Positions 8,537-16,635 of a stretch of 47,965 nt of DNA are shown in pieces. Source of the DNA: JALHMQ01 sp037441125 (GTDB taxonomy: Bacteria > Pseudomonadota > Gammaproteobacteria > Burkholderiales > Burkholderiaceae_F); the NCBI GenBank assembly GCA_037441125.1, contig JBBIST010000013.1, positions 1-47,965 on the forward strand, read 5' to 3'. The translations under genes were made by a program, and so were the position numbers. A model generated the notes under the pieces. It was not told the DNA's origin and ran no database searches. It saw nothing but the letters and a program-made list of their open reading frames with translations. The stretch's first letter is position 1, and each line of letters starts with the position of its first letter.

Positions 8537-9934
8537 TCAGTAGGCATTACTGCCGCGCAGGACGATGCGGATCGTCTTCAGGACGATCAGAAGATCGAGG
8601 CCGATCGACCAGCGGCGCAAATAGTCGAGGTCGTACTCCACGCGTGCGCGCATCTTCTCCACGGTTTCGGTCTCGCCGCGCAGGCCGTTGACCTGAGCCC
8701 AGCCGGTGATCCCGGGTTTGACCTTGTGCCGGATCATGTAACCGCGGATCAGCCGCCGGTACATCTCGTTGTGGGCGACCGCGTGCGGGCGCGGCCCCAC
8801 GAGGCTCATCTTTCCTTCCAGCACGTTGAACAGTTGCGGCAGTTCATCGAGCGACATTCGCCGCAGGAAGGCTCCCACCGGCGTGATCCGCGGGTCATTG
8901 CGGGTCGCCTGGCGGATCTCGGCGCCGTCCTCGGTGACCCGCATCGTGCGGAACTTGTAGACGTGGATCTCGCGCCCGTCGAGTCCGTAGCGGCGCTGGC
9001 GGAACAGCACCGGACCGGGCGACGTGGCCCGCACCGCCAGCGCGATCGCGAGCATCAGCGGGCTCGCCAGCGCGACCAGCAGGGCAGCCAGCAGCTTGTC
9101 GCTGGCCCACTTGATGATGCAGTTCATGCCGGTAAAGGGCGTCTCGCATACCGCCACCACCGGGATGCCGTTGACGTCGTCGACGCGCGCCTGGATCAGA
9201 TTGAAGATGAAGATGTCCGGCACGAAGAAGATCGACGCCGTGGTGTCTTGCAGTTCCTCCAGCAGCCGCAGCACCGAGGGCTGCGCCGCCATCGGCAGCG
9301 CGATGAACACCGCCTCGATGCCGTTCGCCTTGACGTACTCGGACACCTCCTCGGTGCGGCCGAGCACCGGGCCGTCGTCGGGCGCGTCGTCCGCAGGCCT
9401 GCCCTCGCGCGCCGCATCGTCGAAGAAGCCGACGAAACGGAAGCCGAGCGTCGGTTCGTCGCGGAAGCTGCGAGCGAGCCGGCGGCCGATGTCGTTGGCG
9501 GCCACGACCACCGCGCGCCGGTTGCCGTCGATCGCCAGCAGTTGCGGCGTGATCAAAGGGATCAGCCGGTGCGCCGCGTACAGGACCAGCGGCGTGCCGA
9601 TCGCCCAGACGACCAGCATGCGCGGTTCGAAGTAGCCGGTGAAGCTCGTGACGTAGCCGAGCAGCAGCAGCAGGCCGAACACGACGGCCCAGTTGACCGC
9701 GATACTGGCGGACAGACTCTGACGCAGCCGGCGCACCGACACGTCGCCCGGGAACGTGAGCGAGAAGGTGATCAGCGCCAGGATCAGCTCGGGCGGTCCG
9801 AATTCGGCGCCGACCACGGCACAACTGGCCAGCAGACAGCCGATGATCAGCACCGGCTCCAGCGACATCCTCACCCAGCCCAGCACCGAGACTTGACCGT
9901 ATCTCAGCCCGGCCGCTTGCGCGCTCAGCAGCAT
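8537..9934 (-). CDS. epsB: Undecaprenyl-phosphate sugar phosphotransferase starting EPS repeat-unit synthesis (EpsB/WcaJ type)
   Basis: Polyisoprenyl-phosphate hexose-1-phosphate transferase that places the first sugar on undecaprenyl phosphate at the inner membrane; 465 residues, typical for this family. Several N-terminal membrane helices (within about 1-130) precede a CoA-binding-like nucleotide domain (about 140-260, with RRAVVVAANDIGRRLARSF). The catalytic bacterial sugar transferase domain follows a further helix near 285-305. Diagnostic motifs are YKFRTMR, MSLDELPQLFNVLEGKMSLV, GPRP, and KPGITGWAQVNGLRGET near the C-terminus, ending in RGSNAY. It is the first gene of the operon that runs on into the regulator-pseudopilin fusion and the T2SS-like genes. 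The symbol epsB is by position and family type; the sugar is unknown. Confidence 0.9.
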   Translation of the reverse strand: MLLSAQAAGLRYGQVSVLGWVRMSLEPVLIIGCLLASCAVVGAEFGPPELILALITFSLTFPGDVSVRRLRQSLSASIAVNWAVVFGLLLLLGYVTSFTGYFEPRMLVVWAIGTPLVLYAAHRLIPLITPQLLAIDGNRRAVVVAANDIGRRLARSFRDEPTLGFRFVGFFDDAAREGRPADDAPDDGPVLGRTEEVSEYVKANGIEAVFIALPMAAQPSVLRLLEELQDTTASIFFVPDIFIFNLIQARVDDVNGIPVVAVCETPFTGMNCIIKWASDKLLAALLVALASPLMLAIALAVRATSPGPVLFRQRRYGLDGREIHVYKFRTMRVTEDGAEIRQATRNDPRITPVGAFLRRMSLDELPQLFNVLEGKMSLVGPRPHAVAHNEMYRRLIRGYMIRHKVKPGITGWAQVNGLRGETETVEKMRARVEYDLDYLRRWSIGLDLLIVLKTIRIVLRGSNAY

Positions 9935-10105
9935 AGATTCCGATGGCGATGAATGCGTGGGACTCTAGAAGTCATCCGTGACGACTGCGCGTACCGCCAG
10001 ATGACCGCGACTGCGCAATCGCGGTAGCGCCGTGCCGACCCTCACGGGCCCGCGGTAGGAGCTCGGCGCTGTGAAACAGATCGGCTGCGTCGCGAACCGA
10101 CCGGT

Positions 10106-10672
10106 TCACTGCCGTTGCGGTGCTTGGTCGCGACCACGACGGGCGCGACCGACAAGCGCGACCACGCCGAGCCCGGCGAGCATCAAGCCCAGCGTGCCCG
10201 GCTCGGGCACGGGTTGAATCAGCGCAAAGTTGAGCGCCAGCGGCGCATCGAAGAAGAACAGCGCGCGCGGCAGGTGCAGACCGCCCGACAGCATCTGCGG
10301 CGGCGCCGGCGTCGGCATCGGCTCGACCATCGAGAACGACGGCATCGTTCTGACCCGTTCGTCGCCGAAGGCGAGCGCCGGCGCCTGCGCCGCCCACGCA
10401 AGCGCGATTGCCGGCGGCGGCGCCACATGCACCAGATTCATCGTCGCCGGGCCAGGCGCGCCGCCGGCGAACACGGGCGGCTCGTTGCCGATGACCACCG
10501 CAGGCGGCAGCAGATCGCTTCGCCAAGGTACCTGCGGCGACGTCGCCGCATTCGTTGCCGCGCCGAGCAACGAGTCGCGCGTCGCCTCGTCGAGGACTTG
10601 CGCCTGCGAGATCGATGACGCGGCCAGCGCGATGGCGAGCGCGACCGCACGAATGAATCCAAGGTGCCTCAT
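10106..10672 (-). CDS. Small PEP-CTERM sorting-domain protein
   Basis: A 188-residue secreted protein with a signal peptide (MRHLGFIRAVALAIALAASS, cleavage near SQA-Q) and a classic C-terminal exosortase signal. P-E-P lies at 156-158 in QPVPEPGTLGLMLAGLGVV, followed by a hydrophobic helix and the basic cluster GRARRGR. The middle (25-150) is Ala/Pro-rich with no recognisable domain. The tail runs 7 residues past the basic cluster (DQAPQRQ), longer than usual. Start at 10672 is supported by AAGGGA about 10 bp upstream; a frame extension to 10837 lacks a signal peptide. A likely substrate of the exosortase at 23527-24408. Function unknown. Confidence 0.85.
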   Translation of the reverse strand: MRHLGFIRAVALAIALAASSISQAQVLDEATRDSLLGAATNAATSPQVPWRSDLLPPAVVIGNEPPVFAGGAPGPATMNLVHVAPPPAIALAWAAQAPALAFGDERVRTMPSFSMVEPMPTPAPPQMLSGGLHLPRALFFFDAPLALNFALIQPVPEPGTLGLMLAGLGVVALVGRARRGRDQAPQRQ

Positions 10673-11051
10673 CTGGGACTTCCCTTTCCGGCCGACACCG
10701 CCGTGCGCATCGGTACACGCCGCGCGAACAGCGAGCACCGCAGTCCTTGAACCAGGACAGAGGCTACGGACCGGGCGTGACAACTCCAGCCTTCCGACCG
10801 GCGAAAGCCGCGTTGCGCCGTGAGCAGAACGGTTCATGCCGAGCGCGCTCTCGTCATCATGGCGTCACCGAGATCTCGCTCGCCCGTAAGGACTCGCCGC
10901 GCCGAGCGGCGTCTTCGGTCGTAGCCAGCCGCTTGACTCCGCGCTGTCATCAATGCCGAACAAGATCGCAGGGCAATGCCGACCGCGGTCGCAGCACACC
11001 GCGAGACGGACCGCCACTTGCACAAGCCCGCCGCATACCACGCCGCCGCCG
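10673..11051. other. Divergent intergenic region (379 bp), no gene seen
   Basis: Lies between the minus-strand PEP-CTERM gene and the plus-strand CPBP protease gene, so promoters for both should be here. I see no convincing -35/-10 pair. TTGACT occurs near 10933 on the plus strand but has no matching -10 at normal spacing. A small inverted repeat, GTCC and GGAC around TTGAACCA, lies near 10742-10757. Short open frames across the region lack ribosome sites and family features. Confidence 0.5.
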
Positions 11052-11738
11052 ATGTCCGCCTTCCCCACCTCCGCCGCGCTGTTGCGCGCCCTGCCGTTCG
11101 CCGCCTTCGTCGCCATCCTCGCGCTGCGTGCGACCTTGCCGGAAACGTCGCCGGACAGCGGCGCCTGGAGCCTCAACGAGGCGCTCTACGGAGTGCAAGC
11201 GGGGCTCGCCGCGGTGCTGCTCGCGCTCTTCTGGCGCCGCTACGCCGAACTCGCCCGGCCGCCGCGCGCACTCGTTCACCTGTTGCTGTCGATCGCCGTC
11301 GGGCTGCTGGTGATCGTCCTGTGGGTGAACCTGACGCTGCCTTGGATGCGCTTCGGCGAACCGGCGACGCGCTTCGTGCCGCTCGCCGCCGACGGGTCGC
11401 TGCGCTGGGATCTGATCGCGCTGCGCAGCGCCGGCGCGGTGCTGGTGGTGCCGCTGATCGAGGAACTGTTCTGGCGCTCGCTCGTGATGCGATCGCTGGA
11501 CGGCCGCAACTTCCTCGAACAGGCGCCGGCCGCCACCAGCCTGTTCGCGCTCGCGGCCAGCTCGGTGGTGTTCGCGCTCGGTCACGACCTGTGGCTCGCC
11601 GGCATCGTCGCCGGGTTCGCCTACGGCTGGCTGTACATGCGCACCGGCAACCTCTGGTATCCGGTGATCGCGCACGCCGTATCCAACGCCGCGCTTGCCG
11701 CCTACGTGGTGCACGGCCAGCACTGGAATTTCTGGTGA
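11052..11738 (+). CDS. CPBP/CAAX-type intramembrane protease, exosortase-locus associated
   Basis: A 228-residue polytopic membrane protein of the CPBP (Abi/Rce1-like) glutamic protease family. Motifs seen: LIEELFWRSLVMR (the EExxxR site) near residues 136-148, FALGHDLWLAGIVAGFAYGW with its conserved His near 175-195, and NLWYPVIAHAVSN with a second His near 203-216. This subfamily is known from exosortase gene neighbourhoods, where it may process or help mature sorted proteins. The start MSAFPTSAALLRALPF (11052) is preferred because the frame upstream is Arg/Thr-rich and unlike coding sequence. The stop overlaps the epsL start by GTGA. Substrate unknown. Confidence 0.85.
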   Translation: MSAFPTSAALLRALPFAAFVAILALRATLPETSPDSGAWSLNEALYGVQAGLAAVLLALFWRRYAELARPPRALVHLLLSIAVGLLVIVLWVNLTLPWMRFGEPATRFVPLAADGSLRWDLIALRSAGAVLVVPLIEELFWRSLVMRSLDGRNFLEQAPAATSLFALAASSVVFALGHDLWLAGIVAGFAYGWLYMRTGNLWYPVIAHAVSNAALAAYVVHGQHWNFW

Positions 11739-12967
11739 AGCCGGCGCAAGCGATCGCTCTCGCGTGTTCGCTGCTGCCGGCGTTGACACCAGCCGCCGCG
11801 CGGGCGCCCGACAGCGGCGGTGTGCAACTGACGGCCGGCTCCTCGCTTCAGTACGACAGCAACCTGTTCCGACTGCCCGACGGCGTTGCACCCGCGCAGG
11901 CCGGTTTCGCGGCCGGCGCTCGCCGCCACGATCTGATCGTCACGCCGTTCGCGCAACTGGACGGACAGCTCCACGGCGGCACGCAGACTCTGAGCGCGCG
12001 CGCGCGGGTCACGCGCGACTTGTTCGTGCACAACGACACCTACGACGCCACCCGCTACGACGGCGAAGCAACCTGGCGCGGCGAGTTCACGCGCCGCTGG
12101 CGCAGCGAGATCGGCTACGCGCTCGAGCAGCGGGTCACGAGCTTCGCCGACTTGCGCAACCCCGAGCGCAACCTGCTCGAAGCGAGCAGCGCGCGCTTCG
12201 GCCTGAGCTTCGTGCCGCGGCCGGACACCCGGCTGTCGGCCTTTGCGACCGACTTTCGCGGCAGCAACTCGCTGGCCGTGCGGCGGGTCAGCGACTACCG
12301 CGTGCGCCTGGTGCGAGTCGAACTCGCGCGCTCGAGCGCCCACGGCCATGAAGTGTCGATCGGCGCCGGCCGCACCGACGGCCGCTTCCCGAACCGCGAG
12401 GTCGTCGGCACGGCACCGATCGACAACAGCTACCGGCAGAACCTCGTCGCTGCCACCTTCGTCTGGCGCGCCGGCGCGGCGACCGCGGCGACGCTGCGCG
12501 CCGGCCATGTGGAGCGCGACTACCCGATCGTCCCCGAGCGCGGCTACCAGGGGCCCACCTGGCTGGCATCTGTGTCCTGGCAGGCCGGCGGCAAAACGCT
12601 GCTGCGGCTGGCGACGCAGCGCGACCTGAACGCGGTCGATGACTTCGATCGCATCTATTCGGTCTCCGACGTGCATCGGGCCTCGCTAACGCACTCGCTC
12701 AGCGCCAAATTGGCGCTCGGCTTCGAGCTGTCGCGCCAGCGGGTCGACTACGCCGGCGATCCGGAGAACTTCCTCACCTTGCTCTTCGGCCAGCGGCCGG
12801 CGCGCGCCGACCGCATCGACGAAGCGCGCTTGAGCCTCGTCTGGACGCCGCGCGAGCGCTGGCAGGTCCAGGTCGCTCTGGCCGACTCGCAACGCGACAG
12901 CAACCAGCCGGGGTTGCAGTACCGCTCCCGCAGCGCCCACCTGGCGCTCCAGTACCGTGCGTTCTGA
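11735..12967 (+). CDS. epsL: EpsL-like outer-membrane beta-barrel protein of EPS biosynthesis
   Basis: A 410-residue protein starting at GTG 11735 within the preceding stop (GTGA), with a signal peptide (about 1-22, ending AAARA). The rest is alternating amphipathic strands rich in Arg, Tyr and Asp, consistent with an outer-membrane barrel. The early segment GSSLQYDSNLFRLPDG is characteristic of the XrtB-associated EpsL family. The last residues LALQYRAF end in Phe, as outer-membrane barrel proteins usually do. In the epsB-epsL type locus EpsL is thought to take part in polymer passage or retention at the outer membrane; it is separate from the EpsE exporter gene here. The next gene starts 11 bp before its end. 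Confidence 0.85.
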   Translation: MKPAQAIALACSLLPALTPAAARAPDSGGVQLTAGSSLQYDSNLFRLPDGVAPAQAGFAAGARRHDLIVTPFAQLDGQLHGGTQTLSARARVTRDLFVHNDTYDATRYDGEATWRGEFTRRWRSEIGYALEQRVTSFADLRNPERNLLEASSARFGLSFVPRPDTRLSAFATDFRGSNSLAVRRVSDYRVRLVRVELARSSAHGHEVSIGAGRTDGRFPNREVVGTAPIDNSYRQNLVAATFVWRAGAATAATLRAGHVERDYPIVPERGYQGPTWLASVSWQAGGKTLLRLATQRDLNAVDDFDRIYSVSDVHRASLTHSLSAKLALGFELSRQRVDYAGDPENFLTLLFGQRPARADRIDEARLSLVWTPRERWQVQVALADSQRDSNQPGLQYRSRSAHLALQYRAF

Positions 12968-13808
12968 TCACCGCGGGAACGCACGCCGCCGGTTGCTCGC
13001 CGCCATCGGCGCCACGGCGCTGGCGCCGGTGCGCGCCGATGCCCTGATGGTGGGCGAGCCGCCCGACAGCCCGCGCGCCCGGCTCGATGCCAACCGCGCC
13101 GACTCGATCTGGTCGGGCGTGGCGAGCCTGTTCATCGACGGCAGCGTCTACAGCGCGGTGCTGGTCGGCGCGCGTTTCGCGCTCACCGCCGCGCACGTCC
13201 TGCGCGACGGCTCATCGATCACCCTGAACCTGAACCTCGATGGCGATCTCACGCACCAGATCGCGGTTGCTCGAGCGCTACGCCACCCTGCCTTCCGCGG
13301 CCTCGGCCATCCGCCGCCGATTCACGACTTGGCGCTGCTCGAACTCGCTGCCGAGGTGCCGGCGATCGCCCGCCGCTACCCGGTGGCCGCGGGTGCACCG
13401 GCCGCAGGCACCGAGATCGAACTGGTGGGCTACGGCGCCTCCGGGCGCGGCTCGCGCGGCGTCGAAGTACCCCAGAACGCCGCTCTGAAGCGACACGGGC
13501 GCGCGCGGCTTCTGCGCCTGCCGGCGAACGACGCGGCCGGCGCGTGGATGTTCGTGTTCGACTACAACGCGCCGAACGACGCGCGCGTCGACCGTCCCAC
13601 GGGGCTTGCGCCTGGCGACTCGGGCAGCGGCGCCTTCGTCCGCATCAACGGCGAGCCGGTCCTGGCCGGCATCAACACGCTGACGATGCGGCCCGCCGGC
13701 ACCATCGGACCACCTTTCGGCTACGGCACGCGCGGTGCCGGCCAACTGCTGTCGCCGCAATGGCAGTGGCTGCACGAAGCCAGCGCCGGTGCCGTGACAC
13801 GCCGGTGA
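12957..13808 (+). CDS. Trypsin-like serine protease (S1 family), exported
   Basis: A 283-residue secreted protease. GTG at 12957 lies inside the 3' end of epsL. The N-terminus NARRRLLAAIGATALAPVRA reads as a signal peptide with a twin-arginine-like RRR-LL, so Tat export is possible. The catalytic triad is visible: His in FALTAAHVL (about 74-82), Asp in HDLALLEL (about 122-129), Ser in GDSGSGAF (about 221-228). It has no PEP-CTERM tail. It is clearly similar to the protease at 40494-41498: both begin the mature part with a PD-S/T-P-xAR-x-DAN segment and share TAAHV, DLALxEL and VGYGASG. Close packing behind epsL suggests a role at the EPS surface, perhaps trimming sorted proteins; the target is unknown. 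Confidence 0.85.
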   Translation: MRSDHRGNARRRLLAAIGATALAPVRADALMVGEPPDSPRARLDANRADSIWSGVASLFIDGSVYSAVLVGARFALTAAHVLRDGSSITLNLNLDGDLTHQIAVARALRHPAFRGLGHPPPIHDLALLELAAEVPAIARRYPVAAGAPAAGTEIELVGYGASGRGSRGVEVPQNAALKRHGRARLLRLPANDAAGAWMFVFDYNAPNDARVDRPTGLAPGDSGSGAFVRINGEPVLAGINTLTMRPAGTIGPPFGYGTRGAGQLLSPQWQWLHEASAGAVTRR

Positions 13809-13834
13809 ATCCGCGTTGGAGGCCGAGTCCGGCG

Positions 13835-13858
13835 CTTCACGCACCCGACTTCGTGAAG
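13835..13858. terminator. Hairpin between convergent genes, possible terminator
   Basis: CTTCACG and CGTGAAG form a perfect 7-bp stem around a 10-nt loop, between the plus-strand protease and the minus-strand methyltransferase. There is no T-tract on either side, so intrinsic termination is uncertain. Confidence 0.35.
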
Positions 13859-13899
13859 GCAATCCGGCGATGCGACCGCGGCGTACGCGCAAGGCAGGA

Positions 13900-14622
13900 C
13901 TAGTCGGGCTGCCACTGGGCAATGATCGACATCGGCAGCCCGAAGGTCCACTGGGTCCGCAGGCTAGCCTGCGGGAACAGCCGGCGCAGGTCGCGCCGGC
14001 CGAGCGGGTGATAGGCGGCGAACTGCTGCCGTGCCCACTCGATCGAGCCGGCGCGCCCGCCGCTGCCGAGGGCCGACCAGGTCAGCAGGCGGGCCTGCCA
14101 CGGCTTCGGATAGAGCGCGAAGAACGGCACCAGCGGGTGCGGGAAGTGGGGATCGACCGGCGAAAACTTGTTCGGCACCTGGATGAAGTACGGCAAGCCG
14201 GTGGCGGCGATGAAGCGCGCCAGCGCGGCCTGGTCGGCCGGGCTGGGCAGGTGCTCGAGCATCGAGTTGGAGAACACGACATCGAACGCCGCCAGGTCGG
14301 ACGCCGACAACTGCAAGGCATCGCCGCGGCGGTCATGGATGAACGGCTGCGTCACCGTCGCCTGCCGCTGCGTCGGGTCGTGGCGGTGATGGTTGAGCAG
14401 CGTGATCGCGAAGGCGTCTGCCGCGGTCACTTGCCAGCGCGACCACATCTCGGCGGTGCCGCCGAGATCGAGGATTCGCACCGGGCGCCTGAGCGACGCG
14501 ACGAATGCGCGGAACATGCGCGAGCGCTCGCGCGCCGCGTTGCGGCGAACGCGGACCAGCAAGGGGATGCGCGCGGCAAAGGAGGTCACGGCGTCAGGAG
14601 GTAGAGGCAATCGCGGCAGCAA
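13900..14622 (-). CDS. Class I SAM-dependent methyltransferase
   Basis: Up to 240 residues with a Rossmann-type methyltransferase core. Motif I is VRILDLGGTAEMW (about 48-60), the later acidic/Asn motif is FDVVFSNSMLEHL (about 113-125), and a Pro/Phe-rich segment follows (YFIQVPNKFSPVDPHFPHPL). Small proteins of this kind are common in O-antigen and EPS loci, where they act on sugars or nucleotide-sugars. The start is uncertain: 14622 is TTG, an in-frame GTG (V12) lies downstream, and ATG (M36) would still keep motif I. No good Shine-Dalgarno is seen. It is a single minus-strand gene between two plus-strand genes. Confidence 0.75.
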   Translation of the reverse strand: MLPRLPLPPDAVTSFAARIPLLVRVRRNAARERSRMFRAFVASLRRPVRILDLGGTAEMWSRWQVTAADAFAITLLNHHRHDPTQRQATVTQPFIHDRRGDALQLSASDLAAFDVVFSNSMLEHLPSPADQAALARFIAATGLPYFIQVPNKFSPVDPHFPHPLVPFFALYPKPWQARLLTWSALGSGGRAGSIEWARQQFAAYHPLGRRDLRRLFPQASLRTQWTFGLPMSIIAQWQPD

Positions 14623-14790
14623 CCGTGCACCGTGATTGTGATTGTGGGCTGACGCAGCCTGCGCCTCGATGGTCCGATCGAACTATTTCCGATTCGAGCC
14701 GCCCCGCCTACGCTGGCGTCAAGTCGCGGTGCAACGACGGCATTTTTCTCTCGCCGCAAGCGACACACCCCAACCCCGGAGGTCGACATC

Positions 14791-15552
14791 ATGCGCAAGC
14801 TCCTGCTCGCGATCGCCGTTGCCGCGGCTTTCCCCGCGGTCATCGCCCAACCGATACCGATCGACAATCCCCGCCCGGTGACGGTCAACCCGGCCCCTGC
14901 GGGCGAAGCGTCGCTGCAGTCGATCCTCAACGGCCTGTTCGGCCCGTCGTGGGGCATGGTGGCCACGCACCAGAACCCGTTCGGCCTGTGGCGCGCCGCC
15001 ACCAGCGTCGGCACGACGATCCCGACCATCGTCGCCGAGTACGCGGGTTTTGCACCGATCAACCGCTTCGGCATCTGGTTCGGCACCGACGCCTCCAACG
15101 TCTTCACCTACGACCTGCTGCTCGGGCCGGCAACCGCCGGTTCCAACGCCGCGATCTCGATCCTCAACGGTTCGATGACCGTGGGCTCGTCCAACGTCTT
15201 CGACTGCACGGTCCTCGGCGGCACCCGGGTCAACTGCGGCACCGTGACCCACGCGCAGATCACGCCGGAGCGCTTCGGCTTCTACTTCCAGACCGCCTCA
15301 AATCCCCGTGCCTTCTCGATCGATGCCCTGAATCCCGGCGCCACCCCACGCGTGCTGTCGTTCCAGCAGGGCGTGACCACCAACTGGGCGCTCGCCTACG
15401 AAGACTGGACCGACTTCGACTACAACGACATGGTGGTCAAGATCGAATCGATCGCACCGGTGCCCGAAGCCTCGACGATCGCGATGATGTTGGCCGGACT
15501 GGGCGTGCTGGGCGCGGGCGCGATGCTGCGCCGCCGGCGGCGCCAAGGTTGA
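14791..15552 (+). CDS. PEP-CTERM protein with a DUF4114-like domain
   Basis: A 253-residue secreted protein: signal peptide (1-19, MRKLLLAIAVAAAFPAVIAQ), a beta-rich middle, and the acidic motif DWTDFDYNDMVVKIE near 206-220. That motif is typical of DUF4114-like domains found in many PEP-CTERM proteins. The C-terminal sorting signal is the PEA variant (P225-E226-A227) in VPEASTIAMMLAGLGVLG, ending with RRRRRQG. The start has a strong GGAGG at 14776-14780. Its upstream region holds CGCTGGCGTCAA (14711-14722), nearly repeated upstream of epsD. Probably a surface or matrix protein handled by the XrtB exosortase. Confidence 0.9.
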   Translation: MRKLLLAIAVAAAFPAVIAQPIPIDNPRPVTVNPAPAGEASLQSILNGLFGPSWGMVATHQNPFGLWRAATSVGTTIPTIVAEYAGFAPINRFGIWFGTDASNVFTYDLLLGPATAGSNAAISILNGSMTVGSSNVFDCTVLGGTRVNCGTVTHAQITPERFGFYFQTASNPRAFSIDALNPGATPRVLSFQQGVTTNWALAYEDWTDFDYNDMVVKIESIAPVPEASTIAMMLAGLGVLGAGAMLRRRRRQG

Positions 15553-15561
15553 AGGAAGTGG

Positions 15562-16635
15562 TCAGCGCGGCAGGCCCACGATCGGCCGCCGCGCCAGCCA
15601 GGCACGGTCGATCCTGAGCATCGCCTTGGTCCAGAACTTTGCCAAGCGCAGCCGCGGCGGCCGTGCCGCTGCCGACAGCGGCGAGCGCCAATAGCGGCGC
15701 CAGGCCGGCGCGCCCAGCGACGAGGCGTGGCTGCACACCTCGAACCAGGCGTTGCCGAGCACGACCGGCCAGGCGGGCGCCTCGCCACGCGCGGCTCTTA
15801 CCCGCGCCAGCAGGTGCTGCAGCCAGTCCTCCAGCTCCTCCAGCGTCGATTCCGCCGGCGGCAGGTTCAGTTGCGTCAGGTGCCGGTGCAGCGCCATCTG
15901 GCGCGCATTCGGCACGACGCCGAACTCGAACAGTTGCCGCCGCTGGATCCGCTCGACGAACTGCGCCATCAGTGCCGGCCGGGTCGAGGTCAGGCTCGCC
16001 GGATGCTGGCGATACAGCAGCAGCAGCGCATCCAGATTGGCGAGCCGGCCGAACTGCGCCGCGCGCAGATAGAACTCGTAGTCCTCTGCCATCGCGAAGT
16101 CGGTGCGGTAGGCGATCCGCTGCGCCAGGCTGCGCCGGAACATCACGGTCGAGACGAAGAACGGGTTGCGCAGTGCGAGTGACGGCGCGATGCGCTCCGA
16201 GTCGCACTCGGCTCGATGCACGCGGCCGTAGGCGCGGCCGGACGGATCGATGAAGCGCATGTGGCCGCCGCACAGCACCACGTCAGAATTGCGGTCGAGG
16301 AACGCGACCTGCCGCGCCAGGCGCAGTGGCGTGGCCAGATCGTCGGAGTCGAGCAGCGCCACGTACTGGCCGCGCGCCGCCGCCATGCCGCTGTTGCGTG
16401 CCGCCGCCAGTCCGCGATTGCTCTCGTGGCGCACGATTCGCAGGCGTGCGTCGCCGCAGGCGAGGAAGCGCGCGGCGCTGCCGTCCGGGCTGGCATCGTC
16501 GACGCCGATCAGCTCGAAGTCTTCAAGGCTCTGCCGCAGGACGCTGCGCACCGACGCCTCGACGTAGGCCTCGACCTTGTAGATCGGCATCACCACCGAC
16601 ACCCGCGGCGGGCGCGCCGACGGTGCGGCGCTCAT
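15562..16635 (-). CDS. GT2-family glycosyltransferase
   Basis: Cytoplasmic inverting glycosyltransferase, 357 residues, GT-A fold: N-terminal VSVVMPIYKVEAYVEASVRS, nucleotide-binding VDDASPDGS near 45-53, DxD-type LLDSDDL at 94-100, and an ED acceptor-site motif AMAEDYEFYLRA. The C-terminal third is helical and Arg-rich. The start at 16635 overlaps the FkbM stop by ATGA; the longer frame lacks features. It is the last gene of the main EPS operon and ends 8 bp from the convergent PEP-CTERM gene. It would add one sugar to the lipid-linked repeat unit; the sugar is unknown. Confidence 0.9.
   Translation of the reverse strand: MSAAPSARPPRVSVVMPIYKVEAYVEASVRSVLRQSLEDFELIGVDDASPDGSAARFLACGDARLRIVRHESNRGLAAARNSGMAAARGQYVALLDSDDLATPLRLARQVAFLDRNSDVVLCGGHMRFIDPSGRAYGRVHRAECDSERIAPSLALRNPFFVSTVMFRRSLAQRIAYRTDFAMAEDYEFYLRAAQFGRLANLDALLLLYRQHPASLTSTRPALMAQFVERIQRRQLFEFGVVPNARQMALHRHLTQLNLPPAESTLEELEDWLQHLLARVRAARGEAPAWPVVLGNAWFEVCSHASSLGAPAWRRYWRSPLSAAARPPRLRLAKFWTKAMLRIDRAWLARRPIVGLPR

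Noticed and set aside
7817..9952. A 711-codon plus-strand open frame opposite the regulator fusion and the sugar transferase
   Set aside because: Antisense shadow of two well-supported genes; Arg/His-rich with no family motifs. High GC makes such frames common here.
10950..11891. A 313-codon minus-strand open frame opposite the CPBP protease
   Set aside because: The plus strand carries EExxxR and His motifs and a coupled start of epsL; the minus product is Gln/Arg/His-rich.
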